Positions 45,867 to 57,545 are shown, numbered from the stretch's first letter. The stretch is DNA of 64,000 nucleotides from Apoderus coryli (GCA_911728435.2 OU452206.1:12492297-12556296), one strand, 5' to 3'. Notes: generated by a model not told the origin, from the sequence alone. Made by a program: numbers and translations.

Positions 45867-47236
45867 ACAGGGTGATTGATAATATATGCGCTGGACTTTT
45901 GGATGTTAGTGCTCGTCCAAAAATATGAAAAAGAGTTTCTATTAACTTACCCTCTAAAATGCACCATTTTGTTGTCCAAACACTCCGGGAACTTCCCTGC
46001 GTGCTAGACAGTCAATGCGTCGACGAATTCCTGCGTGCATTGAAGCTAACGGTGGACATTTCCAACATTTAATTTAACTGCGTGTATTATTACATAAAGG
46101 TTTACAACCTTATTACAAGAGGCACGTACATTTTACAAGTTATTAATAAATTCTTCGTTGTTATAACGCAATTAGTGCAATTGCAAAATGCACAAAAAAA
46201 ATAATAAGAAAGAAAAAAAAACAACAGCAACAACCGCTTACAAACTATAAATAATACAATCGCATAATTATAAACAAATACAATATACCTACTTAAAAAG
46301 ACAGTTTAATTATTCATTCAGCACAAATGACCTTAGTTTTAACATATTTACAAGATAGTTCACGATTTTTGTGCATTAATCAAATCATCATCGTTCGATA
46401 TATTTGATATATACGAATCTCGTACATTGCTATACAGAGGGCACTCGAACATCGAATGTGAGATAGTTTCAGGCCTGTTTCAATTACAAATTGTGCACAA
46501 TTGATCCATCTTTATAGTATACGAGATTCCGCGATAAGTTAGCCCGATATAGTTTTTGCTGCATGTTCTGATCTGTGCTATCAGTCTGGTCATATAGAAA
46601 GGGCACTTGATCTCCAGTAAGGTGGAAGACCTAAAATATTTAGAGTAGTAGGAGTAAGACGACACTCGCGATCTTTGAAGATCCATCCGCCTCAGGTACG
46701 AACGAAAATTACGCAGGACTCGTTGAGTTTATTTATAATTTTGCAATTATGAAGTTATCGTTTGGTTTTGTTACTTGTTCTAACGTTGAAATAAATTTTG
46801 TTTAATTAGTAGAAAAAATGAAATTCATTTCAAAAAATTAACCATGTTTTTCAACAAGTTGATTTTTCTCGAAAACGGTCAACTTTAGAGCTTAAGACCA
46901 GGAGTAAATTTTTTGTGTAGAAAACATTGGCGGTTCAAATGGGTATCTTAAAACTGTAATTTTTCCAGTGGCGTAGAAATTGGGGATAAAAAGACCCACT
47001 ACCCCTTCAAAATCTTCACCAATTATGAATTTTAAAAAAATTGCACAAAACATAGCTTGTTATAAGTAAGTAAAAGCTGTTTGCTGTACGCTAAACGGTT
47101 CCGGAGATATTCGGAAAAAACGGATTTTTTTTTTCAATTTCAACTTCTTCTTCTTCTTACTAGAAACTTGTTTTCATATTTTGGGACGAGCTCTCAGATC
47201 CTAAAATCCTGCGCATATATGATGAAACAGCCTGTA
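45867..47236. mobile_element. TIR element containing a LINE fragment
   Basis: The left end acagggtgattgat, followed by 'atatatgcgc' and 'cgtccaaaaatatgaaaa', is mirrored at 47150-47236 ('ttttcatattttgggacg', 'gcgcatatatgatgaaa', cctgta). The arms are ~80 bp. TA lies outside at both sides, as for mariner/Tc1 superfamily elements. No transposase was recognised. A minus-strand LINE C-terminus (46300-46740) lies inside. Confidence 0.7.
46300..46740 (-). pseudogene. Non-LTR retrotransposon C-terminal zinc-cluster fragment
   Basis: The minus-strand frame reads LLEIKCPFYMTRLIAQIRTC, then SYTIKMDQLCTICN. A stop follows, then NRPETISHSMFECPLYSNVR: a CCHC arrangement (C-x2-C...H-x4-C) followed by further readable sequence. 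This is the C-terminal end of ORF2 in several insect LINE clades. It is nested inside 45867-47236. Only this end remains. Confidence 0.65.
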
Positions 47237-48394
47237 TTTTAAAGCTCCAACAATACTTAAAATCAAAGACGAAATGGATTGAACACTGACAGCCTTTTCT
47301 CTGCCGTATAGTCGACTGTTAAACAGTGGGTTACGGGATTTTAGAAGGTCGAACGAGCACTAATGATGCATGTCGTTCAGGTCGAAAAAATTCATAAAAC
47401 CGTGGTAGAGAACCGTATAAATTTCATCGTCACATACTGTTTTAAGGACGCGAAAGGAATTATAATTACCTTCAGAAGGGTGAAACCATCACTTGCTAAT
47501 TTTAGGGACGAAGCATTGCTATATTGATTGTCTTTGCCATACCATCTCGGTTTTCTTTAAAATTTAAGAGAAGTGGTACGCTTTTGGTGCAATAAACAAC
47601 AAATGTGAATTGATTCGGTATTTAGTTTTTCAGTGTTAACAACTAAAATAATTAAGTACTTCTTGCTTAAATTGTAAAAAACAAGGTAAATGTAGTTTAT
47701 GGACACCCTGTAAACATACCATATGACAATCATAAAGGAGGAATGTCATTGTAATAAAACACTTTCATTTAAACGAACCGTAATAATATAAAAATCCACC
47801 GACCTACTTCACATTTGTAATATTACATAGTTCGTGATCCTGCATAATTTAGACTTTTTGGCAGATAATATGCAATCCAATGCAAATGGAGCAATCTGCT
47901 AGACCATAAGGGATAAATTTATCAACGGGTCGTCTTTTAATATATTTTTCTCTAGTGAGCATATTCACACCATGTTAAAATCCGCCTGTCTGAGCGTAGG
48001 CCATAATCAGGAATGACTAAGTACTGAAGGCTTGACCGTCAGCTTTTAGTCGAGTTTTTTTTAATTTAGGAACAAAAGTATGGTATTATAATCTGCGGGC
48101 GTTTGTATTTTCATGATTAGATTAGAAAGAATATCACCTACTGTAAAAGAAAGTCGAGTAGAGATCTCTGGTTAATTTTTAGTCGTGACATGTCCTCGGA
48201 CTCATCCTTAGTATAAATATCAAGATTTCTCTTATTTGGGTCTTCATTTTTGACCTACTGTTGATCAAGCAACTCCTTCAAGAAGAACAGTAAAGACACG
48301 GAGAAAATCCAACACAGGAAAATGTATTCAAACCAGTATGTTATCGGTTTTCGAAAAATGTTGCCCAAGAAAAATATATAGTGTATAAGTGGCA
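47237..48394. other. No recognisable gene
   Basis: A lone 'ggacaccctgta' end at ~47702 has no partner that I found. Confidence 0.4.
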
Positions 48395-48714
48395 CAATTC
48401 AATGGCGGAGAAATGTCTTAATTCTTTTTAATGTCTAAAAACTTCGTTCTGCCTCTGCGGTGGTCATCGGAACAGTAACAATTAATTTCAAAATTTTTAT
48501 TTCTTTCTTCTTTAAAATGTTCTTCCAAATTATTATTATTTAAAAAACAGGATGTAGCGCGAGATAGTAATTTATATTCTTCTCTTGTATAGATTATTGA
48601 CAATTCTGTTTTTAAACGCTGTTGATCTAATGTGCATTGACTGTTAACTTGTTTTTTTAGGGAAAAAAATACCAAAATTTGAAAAATTTTCAGGAATAAA
48701 GATAAGTAACATAA
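48395..48714 (-). pseudogene. hAT transposase C-terminal dimerisation region
   Basis: The minus strand reads QRLKTELSIIYTREEYKLLS and NNNLEEHFKE. In a shifted frame it continues ILKLIVTVPMTTAEAERSF, a stop, and TLKRIKTFLRH. The 'PMTTAEAERSFS.LKRIKT.LR' block is the hAT C-terminal dimerisation signature (zinc finger MYM/ZMYM-like branch). A deletion or frameshift and a stop inactivate it. It abuts the deleted mariner at 48715. Confidence 0.75.
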
Positions 48715-49249
48715 CATTCAATAAGTTCGTAGGATAAAAAATAAGAAAAAAAGAAAATTTTGACAAAACTCGATTTTATTATTCAACATAGTTGCCTTCG
48801 AGGGCAATACAACGAGTATAGCGATTTTCCAACCTTTCGATACCACTTTTGTAGTACGATTTCTCTTTCTCGTCAAAATAGGCCTCAGTTTCAGTGATTA
48901 CTTCACATCACTGGACTTAAATTTCTTTCCAGATAGCATTGTCTTGAGATCTGAAAACAGGAAATAGTCGCTGGGGGCTAAATCTGGAGAATACGGAGGG
49001 ATTGTTGGGTTTCCACTGTATTGTTTCTCATCAAATAGCAATACTGTATCAAAACTCGAAATTCACTTTTTTCCATTTTTTTTTCAATAACAAACGTTGC
49101 TTGACACAAAATGCAATAACTCACGAATCAATAGTCAGATTGCTGTCAAGTTTGTACATGTATCGTTTGAAGGTTAGTACTAAATAAAAATCATATGGAA
49201 AAATTCTAGTAACTCCATCTATCTGTCATCCTACGGACTTATTGAATGA
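48715..49249 (-). mobile_element. Internally deleted irritans-type mariner (535 bp)
   Basis: Ends cattcaataagttcgtagga and, in inverse, cattcaataagtccgtagga give ~20-bp TIRs. On the minus strand the leader (gacagcaatctgactattga) and N-terminal codons (start MEKSEF-like) jump directly to the C-terminal part. That part reads SPDLAPSDYFLFSDLK...GKKF, ending in an ALEGNYV-like tail. It is the same family as the copies at 58692 and 59910. A non-autonomous derivative. Confidence 0.8.
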
Positions 49250-51208
49250 CCTACTAGGTGCTATTAAGTGCCCTTAAAATCTTCTGCAGCAGCTCGATTA
49301 TTTTACGTTTCTGTTCTTTTACATTTAGAAACAGAAACAATTTTATTTCAAGGAATTTAAGTGATACAAACATCTCCAGCCGTATAAAAGTAGCTTTACG
49401 TTTTAAACAAACTATTATTCTATAACTAAACAATCTAATCTGGCCATTTGGTTTTAATCAGTGCCAAAAAATGTAACTAAACAACAAAATATTCAAAAAT
49501 AAGCAAAAGAAATATATATAAGTACCTTAAAATTGTATTTTCTTTGTTCATATCTACCCCCCTGAACAGGCACATTTGAACTATGTGCGGGGTCGAATTG
49601 AACAAACATTTTTAAGAAATGTTATATGGACTAAAATCAATTCCAAAAGACATTGTGCCCTTGTATCGCCATATAAAATTGGTTTTGGTAACTTAACGCA
49701 GCGGTCAAATATACCCTTATTTCTATTTATTTTTATTTTATTATTTTAATAGTAGCTATGAAATTAACCACTTTGAGAAAAAAGCTTATTAGTGTTTTTT
49801 TGCACAATTTGTGTAATAAATCACGGTTTTGAAAATATTTTCATACAATTAAAAAAAACAAAAAAATCAAAATCATTAAAAATGTTATTTTTGATAGACC
49901 CTGTATAGTAATCGGAAATTTGGCATTTGAAATTGTAGTTTCGACACAAGCAGACGTTTTTATATAGATTGACTTTTTCTTCTTAATCGACAAATAAAAA
50001 AGTTTTTCCTCTTCCAAACTCTATCCGTGGACACATTATACTTATATTCAAAATGTTTGGAATTTTGCACAAAACTATTTACGAAACGACGAAATTTGGT
50101 TAAGTCTTACTACGAGCTTCGACCTTGCCGATTAGCAATTTTCATTTCGAATAAAAATAATACACACTGTCTTGTGGTATCTCCACAACTGAAGAGACGA
50201 AGTCGAAACAGAAAGAAACACAAACTTGTCTGCTCTAAGAACTCAACAAAAAATTAATTTAGGAAAACGATTCGGATCGTGTACCCGGAACATTGTACCT
50301 TGGAAAATGTTGGACATTGTGATTTCCCTGTTTTAGAACTTCCTGTTCTCATCGTATATAGCTTGGTGTTTAGATAAAAATTGTAATATTTCTTAGAGCA
50401 GACAAATTTGTATTACTTTTAGATAATACACACATACAAATACGCTGGATGACCGAGTGGAACCTACGAAAACGACTTTATAACTACTAATTACAACCAT
50501 GTAGTTTGATTATTTTAATAATTGCATTCTAATCTACAAGAACTAAGTTTTAAAACAGTGAGGCTGTATTATCTTTTCTATATACCTATACGAGTACAGT
50601 TTATTATATTTTCAAGACAATGAAAATACCTTTAGTACGACAGTAACTGTCTAATTTACTCTTCTAGTGAATTATTATTATAGGTTTTCGAAAGCCTACA
50701 ACAGCTATAAAGGCCTTCAAATATTTGGAAATTCCGTTTCAGCTATGGCAATATATATATGGTGGCCATTTAGAGAACGAAGTACCTCTGCAAATAAAAA
50801 TGTTATTCTCTGGTGCACACTAAATTATTATGGGGTAGAAGGACTTGTTATATTTTGAGTTTCTCGATTTGATAGCAGATCGGCACACCAAATGTACCTA
50901 TATTATGTATAGAATATGTACTATGGATGTATGTATAAGCATTTTCTTTTAGAAAAATGTTGCTGGAAGTATAAGTATACGGAGAAAATTTATTGGAAAT
51001 GAATATTTTCTCGGTATTCTGAGCCAGCTTGAATTTTTCATACTTATTTGTGGTGAACATTCTGAAAATGTTATAGCTATTTGGAATAAATATGCAATAA
51101 GTTACATGAAATGCATATTTTATTACACAAATTATACAACTATAATAATAATAATTTTTTTTATTCAAAATGTAAAAAAATTACACGAATATAAATAACT
51201 GCGGATAA
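49250..51208. other. No recognisable gene
   Basis: The open frames at 50027, 50667 and 50848 show no recognisable domain. 'gaccctgtatag' at ~49899 looks like an unpaired mariner-type end. Confidence 0.4.
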
Positions 51209-51492
51209 CTGGGTGACTTTTTTTGAGTGGTTTATTAAAAAATCTCAGAAAGACCGAAGTATCACTCTGAAATTTTGGTCAACGCCGTTATGAACATTAA
51301 AGTAAAGTATATTTTCATGTATTATTGTTGGCATGTTTAAATTAACTTGCTAGTAATATTTTGACTTCCAAATGTTATAAAATTTCTCTGCAGCCTTCTG
51401 CTGATGACTTTATTGGACTGTCCATAGATTTGAAATAAATTAAAAATATCTAAATTTGTATAATTATTCTGCATATAACTACTTGAATTTTA

Positions 51493-51658
51493 TTTTGAAA
51501 TTGAAGTTGGTTGGTTTTAGGTCAATTATAGAAACAAAGTAATTCCTCTGTCGACGTTTCGACTTTTATTAAGTCATCCTCAGAACACTGCTGTCTTTTA
51601 CATTGTAGAAGAAATTTCTTATGGTTCTCATAATGAGCCAATTGCTTATGTGTTGAAG
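51493..51658 (-). repeat. Penelope-like module, direct repeat copy 1
   Basis: These 166 bp recur at 51820-51985 with very few differences, giving a 327-bp period. On the minus strand each copy contains a short coding stretch followed by a hammerhead-like motif and further codons. Partial tandem repeats of this kind are a known habit of Penelope-like elements. Confidence 0.8.
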
Positions 51659-51725
51659 CCCAGAGCTTTAAAGTCACTGTCGTTTCTTCACCGTAATTCT
51701 GGCGAAATTCTTCGTAAAAACCCAT
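51522..51725 (-). CDS. Putative Penelope-like N-terminal reading frame
   Basis: The 67-codon frame begins MGFYEEFRQNYGEETTVTLK and contains KQLAHYENHKKFLLQCKRQQ. The 'A.YENH..FLL.C+' pattern resembles the N-terminal region of Penelope-like polyproteins. That is recollection of the family, not a search. The second half, SEDDLIKVETSTEELL, is encoded by the bases of the hammerhead-like motif. It then ends in a stop. The upstream unit at 51849-52136 repeats the last 45 codons. It is too short to be functional alone. Confidence 0.45.
   Translation of the reverse strand: MGFYEEFRQNYGEETTVTLKLWASTHKQLAHYENHKKFLLQCKRQQCSEDDLIKVETSTEELLCFYN
51548..51592 (-). ncRNA. Hammerhead-ribozyme-like motif, copy 1
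   Basis: The minus strand reads GTGTT-CTGAGGA-T, then stem GACTT/AAGTC with an intervening AATA-type loop, then GAAA-CGTC and GACAG. Stem I would be GTGTT paired with GACAG (four pairs, one of them G-U). Stem III is minimal (AC/GT) with cleavage expected after GTC. The single T after the core is non-consensus but also occurs at 8.8 and 11.3 kb. Confidence 0.5.
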
Positions 51726-51819
51726 ATTTTTTTCCCTCCGTTTTTGTCGTTATGTAGTCCTAGTCAGTTGGATTTCCAAATTTTTATAGTTTAACTGTTG
51801 TGTTAGTGACCTCTAAGTG

Positions 51820-51985
51820 TTTTGAAATTGAAGTTGGTTGGTTTTAGGTCAATTATAGAAACAAAGTAATTCCTCTGTCAACGTTTCGACTTTTATTAAG
51901 TCATCCTCAGTACACTGCTGTCTTTTACATTGTAGAAGAAATTTCTTATGGTTCTCATAATGAGCCAATTGCTTATTTGTTGAAG
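51820..51985 (-). repeat. Penelope-like module, direct repeat copy 2
   Basis: It is the second copy of the 166-bp unit. The hammerhead-like motif at 51875-51918 keeps CTGAGGA, the GACTT/AAGTC stem and GAAAC. The residue at the cleavage site is T instead of C (CGTT). The frame upstream continues to 52136 through unrelated sequence. Confidence 0.75.
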
Positions 51986-52049
51986 CACAGTACAAAGTAT
52001 CAAAAATAAAGAAAGAAAAAAAGTATATAAGAAAACAGCTTAAAATATA

Positions 52050-52400
52050 CCGGGGTAGATAAGAAAGGACGCCAACTCTATCTCGAAAACTAATCATGTT
52101 ACGGTCATAGGAATATTTTTTTAGTAAAAGCGTCAATGGAAATAGCTGGAAAATAGTTTTAGTTGCCTAAAATGTTCGCTAGAGGGCGTAAATCTATATC
52201 TAATTGAATGCACGGTTTATTTAAAAATATACTTATAATACGTAAGTGTTAAACTTAATGAGAATGATCTAACTACAATTCTAAACCTTTTTTTCCCTAT
52301 CTTCTTAAATAAATCGTGGAGGAGCCGGAGAATGATGGTTTGTAAAAAGTTATCCAACTTTCTTATTGTTAGTCCGATTTAAACAAAATTAGGCTCGGTA
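52050..52400. mobile_element. MITE, copy 2, right arm lost
   Basis: It matches 23272-23708 in opposite orientation: 'agataagaaaggacgcc', 'aaaactaatcatgttacgg', 'ctggaaaatagttttagt', 'gagggcgtaaat', 'ggaggagccgga'. It stops before the second terminal arm. It lies inside the 51209-53123 element. Confidence 0.75.
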
Positions 52401-53123
52401 TAAAGATAATGTTTGGGAATATCTAAAAACATGGTGCTTTAATATATTTTTCATATATAACCGCTAGATGGAGCTATGCAGCAATGTTTCTGATTTTGTG
52501 AATTTTCTTAGAAAAATCAAATGGAATGGTGCTATTAGCATTCACTAGATGGAAAGAGCATGTAATAATAAAGAAAACAGTGAGAACCCGAAGTCTCTCT
52601 CTTTTTCTTGTCCATGTAATATATTTTTGCCTATAAATTGAACATTCAATAAATTTTTATAATATTAATAGTGAGCTGTGATAAAAAAACAGTCATGTTG
52701 TTATGGCAACGAATTTAATGTGAATGTCAAATATAATTAATATATTTGCTAAATTAGTATTTTGTGTTACATTTGGGTTCCTAATTAAAAATATACAATC
52801 CAATTACAAGTTATACTATATGTACCAATAAAACAATACTGATAGGCAAACAAACAATCTTACCACATAAATCAGCTTAATGATTTGTGCGTGGTCTGAT
52901 TTTTCGCCTTGTATACAATCATCACATGAACATTCGGCCATTATAATATTTAAAATAACAAAGTTGATGCTACCTTCCGGTACAACCGGATGTGCCAACA
53001 TACTGAGAATATTACTAAAGTATTATTAAATTCTTTAATGTAAGCCGATGACTAATATTTCAGAGTGATACTTCTGGTACTTCCTGAGATTTTTGAATAG
53101 GCTACGCATAAAAATAACCCTGT

Positions 53124-54690
53124 ATGAAATGACAAGAGTGCAACCAAACTTATTCTTAACAAAAATAGTTTTTTTTTTAATTCAAAGAGGAATGTAATTA
53201 CCAAGAGATCTCAACTTGGAATCCAGAATGTGTCATAGGTTATAGCATGATAATTTTTTGGAGATCTAGGGAATATTATTAACTTGTCTCAATACTGAAT
53301 TAGACATATTTTAACATGGAAACATGGAATTGCTATGCCCAAAAAACATCAGAACACATTATTTCTTGGGATTCAGTCGAAAAGAAAAATAAACTGATTA
53401 AAAAAATTTGAGGTATACAAATTAGAAGGTGTAGACTCAAGTATAGAGCACATTCCTGGACTCCTATAGTTGCTGGACTCGGCTGGCTTCTCGCCAATCA
53501 ATTTGCTTAGACGTCCGGAAATGTGGTCGTCTTCCTACTAAGTACACAATATACTATTAAGAAAATATAATATGGTTTGTTTTAAATAATTTTGTGGAAT
53601 TTCAGTAAACATTATGTACTAACATCACTGTTATCTGTGCACATTAACTTAACTCAGAAGAAAGTTAGATATTTGAAAATTGGATCGATTAATTAATGCG
53701 TGTTTGTATTCATTACAAAACACCCTTATTTAATTTTTTCTCATACTGTCGTAGTTGCTACTAAATCATTGTTTTTATAATACAGTAGATACTAATTTTA
53801 CAAGAACTTTATTCCCCACCTAGGTACAAAATTGTTTTCAATATGATATCAAACAATTTGTGCGGCAAATAAAATTTTATATCCAAAACGTTAGAATGCG
53901 TCGTTCTTCCGTCTTTTCTTTTCCTACATACTTGAAGGGAATATAATAACTATAAAACCATTTTTATAGTCGAAATACCCAAAAAGCCGTGTCGGACTGC
54001 AGCACGAACAATGTCAGAATGTTGGGTATAAATAAAATTACTTCCACCCAATATAACCGATGCAGATTTTTAAGGATATGTTTACATTGTACTTCACATA
54101 AAGTATTTATTAAAACAACCCTTAGCCTATAAAAACTTGCAATGGTTCTAAAAGCACTGGCGTATCAATTTCCAGGGGCTACCTATATGTTATCTCACTC
54201 TCATATCACTAGCAGTGAATATTAATTTGAAGCTGATTTTCTAATAGTAAGCAATATTTTGGTTACCTACATTGAAATTGCTGATTATTTGACTGCACAG
54301 ATATTTACCGTGTAAATCAGTGCTTATTCACAGTTTAACTCTCGTGCCTTCTCGGATACGCAGTCTGGGAAACTCTAGATCAGATAGAAGTGATAGAGAT
54401 GAACTCGAGAAAATTCCAATAGAAGAACGCCATATATAAATTTGTTTAACTCGAAGCCGCAAAAAGTCCCAACGAAATCCGTTTAGACACAGATAGAGTT
54501 CTTTGTAAAGCCAAAATACAGCAAATTAATTACTTAAAGTCAGAAGTTTAAGCACTAAAAAGAATAAAAACTACTAAACCCAACAGTCGTTATGAATACA
54601 CACTTAACAGACGGCTCTTACCGGAATGTCACCAAAGACCAAACGCCATCATTAGAAAAATCATTGAACAAGTTAATAAACCTAGAAGAC
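53124..54690. other. No clear gene; possible upstream Penelope debris
   Basis: From ~54340 the plus strand gives scraps such as 'KCRPH' and 'SRKKSQRNPF', with stops, leading toward the Penelope RT block at 54700. The rest is anonymous. Confidence 0.35.
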
Positions 54691-54699
54691 GGACAGCGC

Positions 54700-54860
54700 A
54701 AGATTATTCCACGGCACTCAAAAACGTTACTATGGCCTTCCTAATATTCATAAACCGAATGTTCCACTTCGCCCAATAGTTAGTACAATTGAATCTTCAA
54801 CCTAGGATTCAGTAAAATAACTGCCAAATATTCTAGCAAATATCTGGCGCAGCCATGGGA
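54700..54860 (+). pseudogene. Penelope-like reverse transcriptase fragment
   Basis: The frame reads [20 protein letters not shown], then TIESST, a stop, and LPNILANIW. The 'YGLPKIHK...PLRPIVS' block is the most characteristic signature of Penelope-like (and related telomerase-like) reverse transcriptases, N-terminal to the catalytic palm motifs. The palm with the YADD box is not readable downstream. It is inactive. Confidence 0.75.
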
Positions 54861-55505
54861 TCTCCAGATCAAGACCTAATCGCAATCAATTAAGGCTCGT
54901 ATCACCTTTGAAGTATCTGGAGAAACAGATAGAAAAATGCCAATCCGTTTAAAGGAAAATGAAATATCGGTCAGACTTCAGAATATAACCTCATCGGTGG
55001 CCGCCAAATATTCTGGAAAAACTGGACACAACATTTTCCAAGTTGCTCTGAAGAAACGGACAGGCTGATCAACGAAACGTTAGCTAGTATATAAATTTAT
55101 TCCGAAGTATTGTTTGTATCAAAAAAGTTATTTGTACGAAATTCGTCAAATGATAAACAATCAAAGATATTATTCGAGTCAAATGTAGCGTCCCATTTTG
55201 GGATTGACTTGAAGGAACTTCAAGTATGTTGAGATTAGGAACATTTTAGTGTGAACTGATGCTTTGTAATGTTAATTTAATTTTAAGAGATTTGCTATTT
55301 TATAATGAAAGTTTCTTTCCTCTACGGCAATGATGTGGATAATCCCCTCTAAACTTATGTATGAATTGATATTTATGGGTCATTTGAAAATTGGTGAGAT
55401 AGAGTTGCATTTTGTATTGTCGGAGATTATATTTGCATGATATTTTACTGTTTCTAATATACAAGCAGCGTGATATTCTTATTACAGTAAGTAACTACAT
55501 ATTAT
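54861..55505. other. No recognisable gene
   Basis: Anonymous sequence after the Penelope RT fragment. No palm motifs found. Confidence 0.4.
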
Positions 55506-56460
55506 ACAGGGTGATTCATCCTGAGTGGCCTATTCAAAGTTCTCGGGAACAAAAGTATGTTGCTGAAACTTTGGGGTTCAGTAATATCGGAAATGTTCTA
55601 TATTGATGTACTATTTCCGGGTTTATATTACTTCAGGTTATACCGGAAGTAACCACCTACTTTGTTATTTTAAATGTAGGGACCACATTTTTTATTTTTT
55701 TCAGATTACCTATAAATTCTAAAGGCCACTTTGTTAAGAATTACATTAAATTTGAACCAAGTGTTTACTACTATTCGACTATGCCGTTCGATAGACAAAA
55801 AAATAACCTTTTTAATGATATATTACTTCCCTTTCCCTAAAATATTCAATTTTTTCAATATCTTGAATTTTATATATTTTTGAGATAATGGGCCGCAAAC
55901 TGCAGACAATTACATCATTGTTAATATTACTGCAGTTTTTTTAACATACCAGTTAACTAAGTTGAAGAAAATGCAAAATAATCACTCAAATTTAGATGTT
56001 TTTAATTTATTTCAGATCTGTGGACAATTTAATCAAGTTATTAGTAGGACATGTAACACATTTAATACTATGTACTCTAAATTACCGTCGATGAAACCAA
56101 AGAAATTTAGAAGACTACAGAGAAGTTTTATAATATTTTAAATTTTAAATATTACACAAAAAAATCTAAAATAAATGTTCAAAATGATTTCCGTTCACTT
56201 CTAAACATTTTAGTACCCTTTTATTAACCTCGTGAGTTGTAGGTCGCCGAATTTCGTCGTTGTCCAAATTCTTAAATTCACGCCTGATCCTTTCTAATAA
56301 CTCGTCTCGTGTGTTAATTGGTGTTTTATACACATTATTTTTTATTCTATCCCAGAGGAAAAAGTCCATATGGGAGTCAAGTCGAGGGACCTAACAGGCC
56401 AATTCCACGGACCTAAATAGCGAATCCAACGATTTTCAAATACATGGTGCAGCAGCATAA
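55506..56460 (-). mobile_element. Mariner-like element, C-terminal half
   Basis: The minus strand from ~56440 reads VFENRWIRYLGPWNWPVRSL (the 'RWIGR.G...WP.RSPDL' block). A frameshift follows, then the frame 56369-56166 begins MDFFLWDRIKNNVYKTPINT and ends RVLKCLEVNGNHFEHLF, the complete transposase C-terminus. The 'LDFFLW' aspartate is the third catalytic residue. Beyond the stop, the 3' region reaches a tacagggtgattcatcctga terminus at ~55506. The N-terminal half is missing. Confidence 0.7.
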
Positions 56461-56559
56461 CTTCCTTATTTCAAAACGCAATAAAACCCATTTTATGCAT
56501 TAGAAGTTTTTATTATTTTTTAATAATAATGTAGGTACACATTTCAAAGTTTTGCTTTA

Positions 56560-57545
56560 AACAGTTTTAAAAATCATGTCTGGTCGGTGACGCCCTCTAT
56601 TGTCGATACACTGAATAAGCCGATTTCTGGCAAATGCGATTTATGACAAATGTCATAACACTTTCCAGCATGGCAGCTGGTATGTTGACCATTTCGGCCC
56701 GGATGTTGGCTTTGAGATCTTCTAGGGTTCTTGGACGATTAACATAAACACGGGATCTCAAATATCCCCTTAAAAAAAATCGAAAGGGGTCAAATAGGGG
56801 GAAGGAGCATCGATACTCTTGAAATGTGAGGCGTTGCGCCGTCTTGTTGAAACCAAACGTCCCCTAAATCCAATTCGTTAAGTCGATATTTACATATTGG
56901 TTAGAATTCACTGTCACTGTTTCCTCATTTTCTTCAAACCACCAACGACCAATTACCGCAGCCGAATAAATTACACACCACACTGTGACTTTAGGTGAGT
57001 GCAGGGGCCTTTGATGCAATTTGCGGGGATTGGTGTCAGCCCAATATTTTGTTTGTTGACGTATCCACCCACGTGGAAATGGACCTCATCACTAAAAAAA
57101 AACCATTGCGAACGTTTTCGCGAAATGCCTCACATGCGTTCCTCCGAGAATTGAAGTCACGCTCGGAGAGTTCTTGAACAATCGCCAACTTGTACGGATG
57201 GTAATGAAGATCATCGTGAAAAATTCCCCTCACTGAATGATCGGAAAGTCTTAGGGCAGATGCATTTTTGCGGGCAGAACGCCGGCGCCGTGGGGATCGC
57301 AATATTCAGGCTCTCACAGCATAACAATGTTTTCAGGTGTTCTAATGGACTGACAGGCTTTAATTCTTCGTCTCGTCACACTCCCGATTTGAATGTAGCG
57401 ATTGGTTTTCGATCTGGCACAGGCCTTGCCGGGCCTATATTAAATCGATTTCGAAAGGCACGCTGAATTGCGATCACAGAACGTCCATTCAAAAAGTACG
57501 CCTCGACCGCAAATGAACGTTGCTCACTGTTCCAACGCATCGTGG
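56560..57545 (-). pseudogene. Mariner-like transposase, nearly full length but frameshifted
   Basis: The start ATG is at 57540: MRWNSEQRSFAVEAYFLNGR, then AFRNRFNIGPARPVPDRKPI. A second frame (57302-57036) gives SPRRRRSARKNASALRLSDH (HTH) and LHYHPYKLAIVQELSERDFN. Shifted frames then give FSDEVHFHVGGYVNKQN (first D), VTVWCVI, DVWFQQDGATPH (second D, at ~56822-56860) and RGYLRSRVYVNRPRTLEDLK to the C-terminus. At least four frameshifts and some stops. The left flank has 'cttatttcaaaacgcaataa' (56464), possibly a terminal repeat. Confidence 0.8.

Larger units (their letters stand above)
51209..53123. mobile_element. 1.9-kb TIR element carrying nested repeats
   Basis: The left end (ctgggtgac... 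'aaaaaatctcagaaagac' 'agtatcactctgaaat', 51209-51285) is mirrored at 53045-53123 ('atttcagagtgatacttc', 'ctgagatttttgaatag', accctgta). Both ends abut TA. Inside are two direct copies of a Penelope-like module (51493-51985) and a MITE copy (52050-52400). The 3' region shares 'ccggttgtaccggaag'-like words with 55506-55680. No transposase of its own was recognised. Confidence 0.6.

Noticed and set aside
46970..46990. cagtggcgtagaaatt as another hAT end
   Set aside because: It diverges from the family after seven bases, and no partner or TSD was found.
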